From Candidatus Hydrogenedentota bacterium (GTDB lineage Bacteria > UBA8481 > J006), in contig RFFU01000130.1 in the NCBI GenBank assembly GCA_003697085.1, positions 1 to 15,899 of the forward strand: a DNA stretch of 15,899 bases. The letters are read 5' to 3'. Made by a program: the position numbers and the translations under genes. Positions 1 through 9,000 of this stretch are shown here, one piece after another (the stretch's first letter is position 1; the number at the start of each line of letters is the position of its first letter). The notes under the pieces were generated by a model, which worked only from the letters and a program-made list of their open reading frames with translations, searched no databases and was not told the DNA's origin.

Positions 1-3
1 CAT

Positions 4-40
4 TGTCATTCCGAGGCGCCTTGGCGCCGAGGAATCCCCT
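4..40. repeat. GTCATTCCGAG...GAGGAATCCCC palindromic repeat, copy 1
   Basis: The outer arms ATTCC and GGAAT pair, and the inner part is GGCGCC-TT-GGCGCC, so the unit can fold into a long imperfect hairpin. A second copy at 82-113 has the same ends and a shorter centre. Both copies are followed within about 15 nt by TATCCCG. From memory, repeats with GTCATTCCGAG ends are scattered in intergenic DNA of several uncultivated bacterial lineages; that comparison was not tested. Confidence 0.7.
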
Positions 41-81
41 CGATAGGATATCCCGCCCCGTGGGCCGATTGGCACCCCGGA

Positions 82-113
82 TGTCATTCCGAGCGCCAGC
101 GAGGAATCCCCTT
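82..113. repeat. GTCATTCCGAG...GAGGAATCCCC palindromic repeat, copy 2
   Basis: It begins TGTCATTCCGAG and ends GAGGAATCCCCTT, the same borders as the copy at 4-40. The centre here is only GCGCCAGC instead of the longer GGCGCC-TT-GGCGCC, so the ends are conserved while the loop side differs. The flank GGTATCCCG at about 120-128 matches the GATATCCCG after copy 1, so the repeated unit probably extends to that point. Confidence 0.7.
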
Positions 114-192
114 CAGGCGGTATCCCGAGGGAAGGGCAAGGGCGAGAAAAAGGGAATGGGGAAGGGAAACCAAAAAGGGAGAGGGAAGCGCT

Positions 193-270
193 TCCTGGGA
201 ACGCAAATCTGCCTGCACAAAGGCCCGCAAGGAGCGCCATCCCTGGGAACGCAGGCATCCTGCCTACAGG
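193..270. repeat. Pair of direct CCTGGGAACGCA repeats
   Basis: CCTGGGAACGCA occurs at 194-205 and again at 242-253. Each copy is followed by a short segment ending CTGCCT (207-215 and 258-265), so each unit is about 25-30 bp. In the second copy AGGCA-TCC-TGCCT can form a small stem. The units are 48 bp apart and lie in gene-free DNA. No function is proposed. Confidence 0.55.
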
Positions 271-339
271 AATGAGAGCAGGGTATAGGCACGGCATGGG
301 GCGCAGGTTCTTCAACAAGCGGGGGGCGGTTCTGTGCTT

Positions 340-359
340 CGCAGACAAGAGTGTCTGCG
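340..359. repeat. Perfect 8-bp hairpin in gene-free DNA
   Basis: CGCAGACA (340-347) and TGTCTGCG (352-359) are perfect complements around a 4-nt loop. Transcription of the operon upstream would read through it on the minus strand, but no T-run follows on that strand, so it is not a standard rho-independent terminator. It is more likely the core of another interspersed repeat, or an mRNA 3'-end stabilising stem. Confidence 0.6.
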
Positions 360-375
360 CCCTACATCTCCTGTA

Positions 376-436
376 TCCTTTTTCCTTTTGCCGTTTGACT
401 TTTGCCTTTTTCCTCTTCCGTGTCTTCCGTGGTTCA
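376..436 (-). repeat. Composite ACGGAAGACACGG / GGCAAAAGGAAAAAGG repeat at a gene end
   Basis: Read on the minus strand, the sequence after the TGA stop is AACCACGGAAGACACGGAAG, then GGAAAAAGGCAAAAG and GGCAAAAGGAAAAAGG. The stop codon itself is the first part of the repeat (TGAACCACGG). The same two modules, in the same order and orientation, follow the stop codon of the FecR-domain gene at 13272 downwards. It is probably a mobile or amplified intergenic repeat; a role in mRNA 3' ends is possible. Confidence 0.65.
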
Positions 437-910
437 GTTCGATTCCGTCTTCGGCGCGTAATACACGAAGATACCGCTGCCCTTCGCGAAGCCTTGACGA
501 GGGCTTATCGTCACCTGAGCAATCTTTCCCGGCTTGTCGAAGACCATACGCACCTTTTCCCGTTCAATCATCGAAACCAACTGCCAATCGTAATTCGGCA
601 TCTCTTTGCGGAAGAACTCGATCACAGCCCCCACCTCGGCCGGCCCCTGAAAATAAACCGTGCCGGCCAGAACATCGCCGTACTCGAGAATCATCGACTT
701 CGCGGCATCGTAGGTGAACCCGGCCGGGACGGGAAGATCGGGAATCCGTAACGCCGCGGCCGGCTGAAGTTCCTCGACAACGCCTTCTTCCTCCACGGCA
801 AGCCCGCTTCCCTCGTCCGCTTGCTTCTCCGGCAACGTGCAACCCGCCGCCAGAATCAGTCCCACACCGAAGATCGCCGCTCCCATTCTCCTCGTTCCGA
901 TGCCTTTCAT
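434..910 (-). CDS. Small lipoprotein of unknown function, last gene of the operon
   Basis: A 158-residue predicted lipoprotein. The N-terminus has charged residues, a hydrophobic stretch and a lipobox LAAGC at about residues 20-24, so the mature protein would start at Cys24 and be membrane-anchored. A short acidic linker (about 25-50) leads to one compact domain (about 53-155), which begins IPDLPVPAGFTYD and contains FFRKEMPNYDWQLVS. That pattern of hydrophobic strands plus a P-Y-x-W helix resembles small exported domains seen in other bacteria, but I cannot name the family. The start is well supported: GGAGGAGAA lies six to nine bases before ATG, and ATG overlaps the previous stop as ATGA, implying translational coupling to the coiled-coil HhH protein. 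It is probably a membrane anchor or accessory subunit of the complex encoded upstream. Confidence 0.85.
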   Translation of the reverse strand: MKGIGTRRMGAAIFGVGLILAAGCTLPEKQADEGSGLAVEEEGVVEELQPAAALRIPDLPVPAGFTYDAAKSMILEYGDVLAGTVYFQGPAEVGAVIEFFRKEMPNYDWQLVSMIEREKVRMVFDKPGKIAQVTISPRQGFAKGSGIFVYYAPKTESN

Positions 911-2817
911 TTCTTCTCCTCCTCTCCAAATCCTACAACGCCTCTCAATCGCTTGATCCGCGCCTCGTTGAAACCCGGAACCCTTCTCAAGGTTTCGAAA
1001 TCGGTAATCGGCCCGACCTGTTCGCGGTACCAGATGATCGCCCGCGCGCGGGAAGGGCCGATTCCCGACACCGCCGCCAATTCATCGAACCCGGCGCGGT
1101 TGATATTCAACAACGCTTTCCCCGGTTTCGTCAATGCCACCGGCGGCGCGGAAACCGTCTCCGCGCTCGAACCCTCCCGGACGGAAGCAGGGGACGGTTT
1201 CCCCTCTTCCCCGGCCCGCGGCGCCAATGCTCCTCCCGCAAGGGCCGCCCTCAACGCGGCCACCTCCTTCCGCAGATCATCGCGCTCGCGTTCGAGTTCA
1301 GCGGCGTGGTTGAGCGCTTCCGCAAGCCTCCGCGTCACGGAGCGCAATCGCGAATCGGCACCGGCCAGAGCGGACGCTTCCGCCGCCTTTTCTTTCCATT
1401 CGTCGCGCTCCTTCCGAGCCGCCTTCAACGCCGCCTCGCTCTTCTTCAGGATCGCCGCCGCTTCCCGCAGCGATTTCTGGTTCTCCTCCAGTTCTCGGAT
1501 CAATCGATCCCGCTCCTTCGCCACGGCATCCCGGTCCTTCCGGAGTTTTTCCATCTTCGCTTCTTGTTCCTTCAACTCTTCGTCGAGTTGGTTCAGTTTT
1601 CCTTCCAAAACTTCTCCGTAACGCACACGCGCCGCCAGGGCCTTCGAATCCGACTCGAGACGCCGTACTCTCTCTTCCAACGTCTCCGCGCGTTTTTTCC
1701 ATTTTTCGAGGTCCTGGTCCGCTCCCTTCCGCAAGGCCGCCAGTTTCTCGATCAATTTCAGGTTTTCCTTCTCCTTCTCGCGAAACCGAGCCTGCGCCTG
1801 TTCGGATCGGTTCTTCAAGGCCGCCACCTTCTCCTTCAATTTCGTGACATCCGCCCGTAATCGATCCCGCTCCGCCTCGACCGCCGCCAGCGAATCGGCC
1901 ACGATCGCGCCCGAAACGATTTCCTCCTTCAGATGAAGGAAAGAATCCCTCCACTCCGCGGCTTCGGCGGCAAACCGGTTCTTCTCCAATACCAGACGCG
2001 CGATGCTGTCTTCCCAAGCATTGCGCTCCCCTCGAAGTTTCGCCATCTCCCCCCTCAACTCCGCCAGTTTTTTCACTACGCCCTCCCGCTCGATCAATTC
2101 CTTCTCCTGGAGCGCCGCGCGCGTCTGGAGGCTTTGCGCGCGCTCTTTCCACTCGTCGCGATCCTTCTCCGCCCGGACCAATCGCGCTGAAAGCGCCTGT
2201 ATCGTCTCGGAAGATTCGCTCCTTCGAACGGCCTCCTTCAAGGAAGCCTCTTCCTTCTCCAACTCTGCAATCCGAGCCTGCAGATCGGCGTTCTTCTTCT
2301 CGAGTTCCGCCTTCTCCCGCACGGTACCTTCCAAGGAAGCCTTTTCCTTCTCCAAATCCGCGATTCGGCCGCGCAAATCCGCGATCTTCTTCTCGAACTC
2401 CGCTTTTTCCCGCTTGGTGTTCGCAATCTCAACCTTCAGATTCTTCAGCGATTCCTCGAGAGAATACAACCGGCCTTGCGCCGCGTTCCATCGCCGTACC
2501 AGGGAATCGTTCCGCTCGGTCAATCTCCGGTTCTCCGCCTCGATCTCGGCAACGCGTTTTTCGAGCACCGAGGCGCGATTCTCGGCTTCCACGATCTTGG
2601 CTTGGATTTCCGCGACACGACGATTCGCCTTCGCTTCGGCCAACGCCACCGCGGCCATCGCCCGTTCCACGATCCGGCGTACCTGCTCCTCCGACGGAGC
2701 CTCCGCCGGCTTCTTCGCCTCGGCCCGAACGGACGCCACTCCGGCAACGAAAAGAAGAAAAAGAAGAAGAAACGCGAAGCGACACCCCTCCCGGGCGGCG
2801 CGGACGCCGCACATCAT
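907..2817 (-). CDS. Exported coiled-coil protein with C-terminal ComEA-type helix-hairpin-helix domain
   Basis: A 636-residue protein. Residues 1-32 form a Sec signal peptide (hydrophobic core 14-28, likely cleavage VRA|EA). Residues about 38-525 are almost continuous coiled coil rich in E, K, R, L and A. A flexible linker (about 526-565) precedes a C-terminal HhH domain (about 566-630) containing LLNINRAGFDELAAVSGIG, then ARAIIWYRE and a second VPGF hairpin. This matches the ComEA HhH family, which binds double-stranded DNA during natural transformation; ComEA itself is short, so the long coil is an unusual addition. A 31-residue segment is tandemly duplicated at about residues 134-196. The start overlaps the previous stop as ATGA, with two consecutive Met codons and no clear ribosome-binding site, so re-initiation is likely. 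It shares its architecture with its upstream neighbour. It probably sits in the periplasm as a rod or tether; DNA binding is inferred from family only. Confidence 0.85.
   Translation of the reverse strand: MMCGVRAAREGCRFAFLLLFLLFVAGVASVRAEAKKPAEAPSEEQVRRIVERAMAAVALAEAKANRRVAEIQAKIVEAENRASVLEKRVAEIEAENRRLTERNDSLVRRWNAAQGRLYSLEESLKNLKVEIANTKREKAEFEKKIADLRGRIADLEKEKASLEGTVREKAELEKKNADLQARIAELEKEEASLKEAVRRSESSETIQALSARLVRAEKDRDEWKERAQSLQTRAALQEKELIEREGVVKKLAELRGEMAKLRGERNAWEDSIARLVLEKNRFAAEAAEWRDSFLHLKEEIVSGAIVADSLAAVEAERDRLRADVTKLKEKVAALKNRSEQAQARFREKEKENLKLIEKLAALRKGADQDLEKWKKRAETLEERVRRLESDSKALAARVRYGEVLEGKLNQLDEELKEQEAKMEKLRKDRDAVAKERDRLIRELEENQKSLREAAAILKKSEAALKAARKERDEWKEKAAEASALAGADSRLRSVTRRLAEALNHAAELERERDDLRKEVAALRAALAGGALAPRAGEEGKPSPASVREGSSAETVSAPPVALTKPGKALLNINRAGFDELAAVSGIGPSRARAIIWYREQVGPITDFETLRRVPGFNEARIKRLRGVVGFGEEEKK
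2230..2415 (-). repeat. Tandem 93-bp direct repeat inside the coiled-coil HhH gene
   Basis: Two adjacent 93-bp units encode near-identical 31-residue segments. One starts REKAEFEKKIADL and the next REKAELEKKNADL; each ends with a KASLEGTV- or EASLKEAV-type sequence. The matching sequence CAAGGAAGC recurs at an offset of exactly 93 nt (2239 and 2332). The unit is in frame and close to a multiple of the heptad, so it lengthens the coil without breaking it. The differences between units indicate the duplication is not very recent. Confidence 0.75.
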
Positions 2818-5800
2818 CGCACGCGCACCAGACTCCGCAAAATCTTCGCCGACTTCGCGTCGAATCCGGGCACCTTCGCCAACTCGTCCACGCTCCGGAA
2901 CTCCCCCACGTTCTCGCGGTACCAGACGATGTTCCGCGCCTCCTGAATCCCAACCCCCGGTAAGGCCCGCAATTCCTCGATCGAAGCCGTATTGAGATTG
3001 ATCCCCTTCTCGAGCGGTTCCTCCAGGACCGTCACGCTCTTGTACCTCCTCGCCTCCTGTTCCAACGCCCCCAACCGCGCTTGAAGGTTCGCCATCTCGG
3101 AACGCAACTGGTCCGACTCCCGAATCAATTCCTCCTTCTCACGCCCCAATTCCTCGAGGCGTTTCCGGGCGGAGGCGAGATCCTGCCGGATCATCGCATT
3201 CTCGCGAACCACACGCTGGTAAATATCCGAGCGCGCCAGAAGAGCCGTATCGTTCTTCGTCAAGGCCTCCATCTGCTCCTGCAACCGCTTCGCTTGGGTC
3301 TGCGCCGCCTCGAGGCGCTTTTGATACTCCGCCTGCAATGAACTCAACTGGTTGTCGTAATCCCTCTGCATCCGAATTCGATCCGCTTCGTAAGTTGCTT
3401 CGATCTTCGCTTTCTCCTCGAGATACTTCACCTGCGCGTTCGCCTCGATCTCCGCGCGCAATTTCTCAGCTAACGCCAGTCTCTTCGCCAAGGCCTCCGA
3501 GGCCAACCGCTGCTTTTCTTCGTTCACGCGCCGAATCACTTCGGAATCCGCCGCGGCTTGCGCCTTCGCGATCTCTTCCTCAGCCTGCACCCGCGCTCGA
3601 TCGATCTGCTTCTTCGCATCCGCGAGAACCTTCGCGATCTCGGAATCGGCCTGGAGTCGAATGCGGCGGATCCGCTCCTCGGCGTCCAACTGGTTCTTCG
3701 CGACACGCGCGTCCGCCGTCAAACGAACCTTTTGAATGTAGTACTTCAAACGCTCGAGCGGAGTCCGGTTCGCAACCTCCTCCGTCTCCGCGCCGAGTTC
3801 CTTCAAGCCGAACATAATCTCTTTGTCGATCTGCTCTTCGAGTTCCTTCGCCTCGCGGGTCTTCGCCTCCGCTTCGGCCCGCTTCCTCTCCGCCGCCGCT
3901 AACGCCTCTTCCTTGATCGCCTTCTCACGCTCCAACGCCGCGGAGAGCGTCGCGATCCGCTCGCGGAGATTGGCCAACGAGGCGGATTCCACGGCCTCGT
4001 ATCCCGGAGGGATTCCTCCCGTTCCGGCCTCGACAGCCGGTTCCCTTTCCGCCGCCTTCCGACTCCCCCGCTCTCCGCCGACTTTTCCTCCTACGGCCGC
4101 CGATTCCGTTTCCGGCGCTTCCGTCGCCTTCGCCGACTCCGCTCCGGGCGCCGGAGCCATCCGCGCGGGACCACTCCTTCGCTCCAACGCCCTCGCACGC
4201 TCCTCCGCCTGCTCCCTCAACGTGCGCTCCCGGCGCAACGCCGCCTCCCAATCCCTCTTCTCCCGCTCGAAGTGCTCCAAAAGTTCCTTGCGAACCTCTT
4301 CGCGAATCCGATCCGCTCCAACGGCGGTTTGCGCCGCTTCCCGAATCTGCTCGACCTGCTTCCGCGCCGTCTCTTGGATCCATGCCACGCGCGAATCGGC
4401 TTCGGCCTGAATCCGGCGGATCTTCTCTTCCATCTCCCGACGCATCGCCTCGACCTTCTTCGCCGCCGCTTCGTTGATCTCCTGAATCCGGCGCTCGTTC
4501 TCTTCCTGAGCCTTCGCCAGACGCTGCTCCGCATCCTTCGCCAGCTTCTCGTAGCGCGAACGCCAAATCGCCCGCTCCGCCTCCACCGCTTCCTGCACTT
4601 CGTTCTGTTCACTTACATCTCGATACTTCCGTTCGTATTCCAACGCCCGCGCCGCGCGGCCCACCTCGGCATAGAGCGAGGCGAGTTTCTTGTAATAGGG
4701 CGCCCGGTCTTGGGCGCGCTCGGCAATCAATTCGTAACTGCGGATCGCTTCCTTCAACCTCCCCATCCGGTAATAGACGTCCGCAAGAGAGTTGAGCACT
4801 TCGCTGTCCGAGGGATTCGCGCGCCACGCACGCTCCAACTCCGGTAACGCCGCGTCATACTTCCCCAACCGGTAATACCCCAAGCCCAACGGAGCCGATA
4901 GCTCGGGGTAGTCACCATATTCGCGAACCTTCTCCATCTCCCGTACGGCCTCGCCGATCCGGCCGACCTCGAGGAGCGCCTGCGCGAGTTTGTACCTCAC
5001 CGCGACATCCTTCTCGTTCTCGATGAGGACGTTCCGGAAACTGGAGATTGCCTGGTTGTAACGCCCGAGGTCGAACTGAACGAGGCCGAGTGTGCGGTAT
5101 GCCAGACGGCTTTCCTTAACGCGCGGCGCGGCGCGTTCCAACTGGCGCGCCGCTTCTTCCAACCTCCCCCGGCTCTTCTCGATCAACCCCAGATTCAACC
5201 GAACCTCCGCATCGTCCGGCGCTTTCGCCAAGACCTGACGATAGAGATCGGCCGCCTTCTCCAAATTCCCCAGTTTGTGATAACAGAAGGCCCGCAATGT
5301 CAAAGCCGTTCGGTCGCTCTTCAGAGCCGGCACCTTCTCCAAGAGATCGATCGCGTTGCGGTAACGTTGTTTACCGAGTTCGACGCGCGCAAGAAGCATT
5401 CCGATCTTCGGCTGATTCGGGTTCAGAAGAAGCGATTTCCGGTAATGCACCAGGGCGGCCGATTTGTTTCCGGCGCGATAGAGCGTTCCGGCATACGCGG
5501 CTTGCAAGACGGCATCGTTCGGCCGAATTTCAACCGCCTGCTTGTAGTACTTCGCGGCATCCGCATACCGACGCCGATCGATCAGAAGTTTCGCGGTCTG
5601 AACCTGGGCCTCGTAGAATGCGGGGTCGGCGTCGGCCGCTTGCTGAAATTCGTTCAAGGCCTTCTCCGACAGACCCGCGGCAAGATAGCGCAGCCCAAGA
5701 TCGTAGTGGGAACGGGCAATCGTCGAAAGACTTCCCGCTCCGGAAGCCGGCGCGGCCGCGGCCGCCGAAATAACTCCTCGTGGGAAGAAGAAAGAAAGGA

Positions 5801-5924
5801 GAAGGAGAACGATCAGAAAACGAAGGATCGACGCACGTTCCCACCGGCCGATACTTTCCCCGGCACGATTCGATTTCCCATTTCCGTATTCAACTCCGGT
5901 CTTCTCCGCGATCATCGTCCTCAT
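2814..5924 (-). CDS. Exported TPR / coiled-coil protein with C-terminal ComEA-type helix-hairpin-helix domain
   Basis: A 1036-residue protein. After a long polar N-region, residues about 33-57 are hydrophobic and end in an Ala-rich stretch, consistent with a Sec signal peptide or anchor. Eleven TPR units follow (about 66-435), each with the usual G-Y-x-x-A and A-x-P pattern. Then come a coiled coil (about 436-585), a Pro/Ala/Gly-rich linker (about 586-645), a second coiled coil (about 646-965) and an HhH domain (about 972-1036) with INLNTASIEELRALPGVG, ARNIVWYRE and KVPGF. The HhH domain is closely similar to ComEA and to the one ending the next gene. The motif IRRI-x-x-x-ADS recurs near residues 500 and 748, so the two coils may be related by duplication. 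GGGAG lies three bases before the ATG, which is tight, and Met4 is an alternative start. It is separated by 81 nt from the gene upstream. A structural or scaffolding envelope protein is inferred. Confidence 0.87.
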   Translation of the reverse strand: MRTMIAEKTGVEYGNGKSNRAGESIGRWERASILRFLIVLLLLSFFFPRGVISAAAAAPASGAGSLSTIARSHYDLGLRYLAAGLSEKALNEFQQAADADPAFYEAQVQTAKLLIDRRRYADAAKYYKQAVEIRPNDAVLQAAYAGTLYRAGNKSAALVHYRKSLLLNPNQPKIGMLLARVELGKQRYRNAIDLLEKVPALKSDRTALTLRAFCYHKLGNLEKAADLYRQVLAKAPDDAEVRLNLGLIEKSRGRLEEAARQLERAAPRVKESRLAYRTLGLVQFDLGRYNQAISSFRNVLIENEKDVAVRYKLAQALLEVGRIGEAVREMEKVREYGDYPELSAPLGLGYYRLGKYDAALPELERAWRANPSDSEVLNSLADVYYRMGRLKEAIRSYELIAERAQDRAPYYKKLASLYAEVGRAARALEYERKYRDVSEQNEVQEAVEAERAIWRSRYEKLAKDAEQRLAKAQEENERRIQEINEAAAKKVEAMRREMEEKIRRIQAEADSRVAWIQETARKQVEQIREAAQTAVGADRIREEVRKELLEHFEREKRDWEAALRRERTLREQAEERARALERRSGPARMAPAPGAESAKATEAPETESAAVGGKVGGERGSRKAAEREPAVEAGTGGIPPGYEAVESASLANLRERIATLSAALEREKAIKEEALAAAERKRAEAEAKTREAKELEEQIDKEIMFGLKELGAETEEVANRTPLERLKYYIQKVRLTADARVAKNQLDAEERIRRIRLQADSEIAKVLADAKKQIDRARVQAEEEIAKAQAAADSEVIRRVNEEKQRLASEALAKRLALAEKLRAEIEANAQVKYLEEKAKIEATYEADRIRMQRDYDNQLSSLQAEYQKRLEAAQTQAKRLQEQMEALTKNDTALLARSDIYQRVVRENAMIRQDLASARKRLEELGREKEELIRESDQLRSEMANLQARLGALEQEARRYKSVTVLEEPLEKGINLNTASIEELRALPGVGIQEARNIVWYRENVGEFRSVDELAKVPGFDAKSAKILRSLVRVR

Positions 5925-6005
5925 TCACTCCCGCACACCGGCTCCCGAGACCGCCGCCTCGGAAACCTCCAGCTGCATTCCCTTGCTTGTCTCTTCCGAG
6001 TATTT

Positions 6006-9000
6006 CTATCGGTTCCTTTTTTGACCCTCTTGAACAGTTAACGCCTCCCTGATCTTCTCCCGATCCCGGCGGATCGCCTCCGCCAACGCCTCGTCCTCGG
6101 TGATCGAAAGGGCCTGATCGAAATCGGCACGAGCCCGCGGAAAGATCTTCCTCGCCGCGAAAATCTTTCCCCGCTGGTAGAGTCTCTCCGCCGTCACCTT
6201 GATCTCCAGCGCCGCCGAAATCGCCTTCTCCGCCTCTTTCAGATCACCGGCTTCATAATACGCCCGCGCCAACGTCGCGTAAATGGCACCGTTGAACCGT
6301 GGCTCCTCTTTCCCTAGATCCTTTACCAACGCGATAGCCTCTTCCGCAGAACGCCCCATCTCCAAATAGAGGTCGGCGAGATTGTTCCGGGCCACGGGAT
6401 CCCTCGGATCGATCGCCAGCGCTTCCTGATATTCCCGCACGGCTCCGGAAAGATTCCCCGCCCCGCGCAACGCCAACGCCCGCTCGATATGGATCCGTTC
6501 GTCCTCCCGGCGCTCCGCCTCGACGCCGGTCGCCCCCGCCGATCCGCCCGAACCCTTCAGTCGATTCAAAGGACCATACTCTTGCGCCGCCTTTCGCAGA
6601 CGCGTCCGCAACGGCTCGACCGAAACCGTGTACGCCGGCTCCGGAACGGTCCGTTTCACAGTGCGAGGTCCACGGGAGACCGGCTCCTCTTCCTCCGCCT
6701 TCGAAAGCCCGCCCCGGCCTCGTTCCTCCGATACCGCCTCCGAAGCCGCACGCGACTCCTCCTTCGTCACCGCCGCTCTCTCTTCCCCAACCCCCGGAGC
6801 CGCCGTTCCGCGGGCTTGCGCCGCTGGAATAGTCGCCGCTGGCACGGCCGGAACCGGAGCCGAAACCGCCGTCGGAAGAACCGGCTCCACCTCCGGAATG
6901 ACCTCCGCCTCTTCCGCCTCCACCGCTCCGACAACGTCCGGTATCACCAGCAACTCGCCCGTCCCGCTGCTCGTCACACCCGCCATCTCGTCCCCCTCCC
7001 CGCCAGCAACCGCGACTCTCTTTCCCGTCGCAATCTCCCCCGTTCCTCCACGGCTGGATGGCGCTGCCTCTGGAATCGATTCGATCGGAACGGAAACCGG
7101 TGTCACCGGAGCGACCACGGGTTGCGCGCTTCCCAAGCCCGGAACCTCCTCGGCCAAAACCTCCGGAACCACCGGGGCGACGGGTTCGCTCATCTCAAGC
7201 GTTCCCGGCACCGCAGGTCCGCGGGACTTTTCCTCCTCCGGTCCGGCCTGCGCCGCCCCCGATTGCTCTTTCCGCGCTTTCCGTCCGCGTGAAACCGCCC
7301 CCGCCGCTTCCTCCGATTTCTCCTCGGTTTCCGCCGTCTTCACTTCTTTCTCGACGTTTTCCTCTCGCAACTCCGCTCCCTCTTTTTGTCCCCCCATCTC
7401 GAGTTCCTTCCTCTCCTTCCGCTGCTCGGCCTTTGCTTGTACCGATTTCTCCACTGCAACCTCTTTCTCCGCGGGCTCCCCCGCCTTCTCTTTCAAAACC
7501 TCTTCCGCGGGGACGAGCCGGAAGAGAACGACCGATTCCTCCGCCTTTCCCCTCTTCGCCGGTTTTTCCTTCTTCCCCGCCTTCTTCACCTGCCTGCGAT
7601 GACTCACGGACTTGACAGTCGTTTCTTCACCTCGGAGTTTTTCGGCGGACGCATTCGCCGGACGCGATTTCGGCTCCTCCTTCCCTTTCTTCCCGCCCGT
7701 CACCCCTTTTTCCTTGCGATGAGCCGCACTTTTTGCCGTTTCCTCGTGCTTCTTGGGCTTTGCTTTTTCTTCTTCCCTCTCGAAGTATTTCCATACCGCA
7801 GTGCTCATGACCGGCAACGGCTTCGAAGAAATATCGAGCCGGAACTCGCTCAGAATTTTTCGCGCTTCCTCTTTCTCCTTCGACGTTGCCGGTTTCGGTG
7901 CCGGCCGGAATTCCTCCGGACCGTTCACTCCCAACCCAAGAACGGCTTCCGGAGACGGTACTTTCTTGAGAACGGGCTTCGGCGGGGGAGGCGGAACACT
8001 GATGGCCTTCGCCGTGGTCTCTGATTCCTCTTTTCCAATTCTTGGCGAAACCGCAGGCTTCTCGATGCCCCTTTTCTCTTCGGATATCTCTTTCTTCTCT
8101 CCGCCTGTTTCACGGTGCGAGACCGCCTCCGAAACGGAGACCAGTTCGAAGGGACGCTCCGATTCCTCGGGAGCCTTTACCGCCGCCGCCCGCGCCTCTC
8201 TCTTTTCCTCCGGCTCCACGCCTCGCGCCGGCAGTGTCCCGGCTGGTTCCAACGCTTCCTCTTCCGCAACCGGAAGGAGAATGAACTCCTCCGGCGGAAC
8301 AGGACGAGCCCGCGAGGCAGCGGGAACGGCCCTCGATTCTTTCGTTGCAGGCCCGGGTTTCCGGGTCGGTCCCGCGGGGGCAATGGGCGCGGGTTTCTTT
8401 TCTTCCTTCTTCTCCTCCGCTTCCGCCTTTCGCCTCTCCCTTCCACGATTCTTCCCCGCCGACACCGCTTCGCTTTCTCTCTCCGGTGCCTCCCTCCGCG
8501 CCTCCCGCGGTTCTCCCATCTCGACCGAGATCGTCGAGACCGCGACTCTGCGCGTCACGGGAGGCACGGGCGCGGGGGCTTCTTTGGAAGAAACCTCCAC
8601 GACGGGCGGACTCTCTCTCCCACCTCCTTTCGCACGACCGGTCGCCGGCGTTTCCTGCGCTCTTGGAGTAACCGACGGCATCAAAGCCGTCGGGACGACG
8701 GAAACCGGCGAGGGCAAAGTTTTCGCTTCGCGCCTCGGAACAGGAAGATGTTTTTCGGGATAGACCACCGCTGTCTGTTCCGCCGTTTTCTTGACACTTC
8801 GGCCGGCCTTGGAGATCGGGAATCGATTCGAAACCTCCTTCGCGGTCCCTCGTTCCTTATGCGGAAGAAAACGAAGCGGAAATTCCGCGCCTTCCCCTGC
8901 CACCGGCGTTTTTCGCCCAACGGGACTCTCGGGCACCTTCGGAAACGTTCTTCGATGTTCCGGCGGCTTCTTCGCGACCTTTCTCTTCTTAGAGGACGAT

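Larger units (their letters stand above)
1..433. other. Gene-free, repeat-rich stretch downstream of the six-gene operon
   Basis: No convincing gene was found here. The open frames across it have no signal peptide, no recognisable motif and run through repeat units. It holds two GTCATTCCGAG-type palindromic repeats, a purine-rich G/A tract at roughly 125-190, a pair of CCTGGGAACGCA repeats, a perfect 8-bp hairpin at 340-359 and a composite repeat touching the stop codon of the lipoprotein gene. Taken together it looks like an array of different small interspersed repeats. Confidence 0.7.

Noticed and set aside
340-359. Rho-independent terminator of the six-gene operon
   Set aside because: The 8-bp stem is perfect, but no T-run follows on the minus strand and the hairpin is about 75 nt past the stop codon within a repeat zone.
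2003-2995. 330-residue plus-strand Ser/Arg-rich open frame
   Set aside because: It mirrors the coiled-coil codons (Glu/Lys/Arg codons read backwards as Ser, Phe and Arg codons) and crosses two genes on the other strand.
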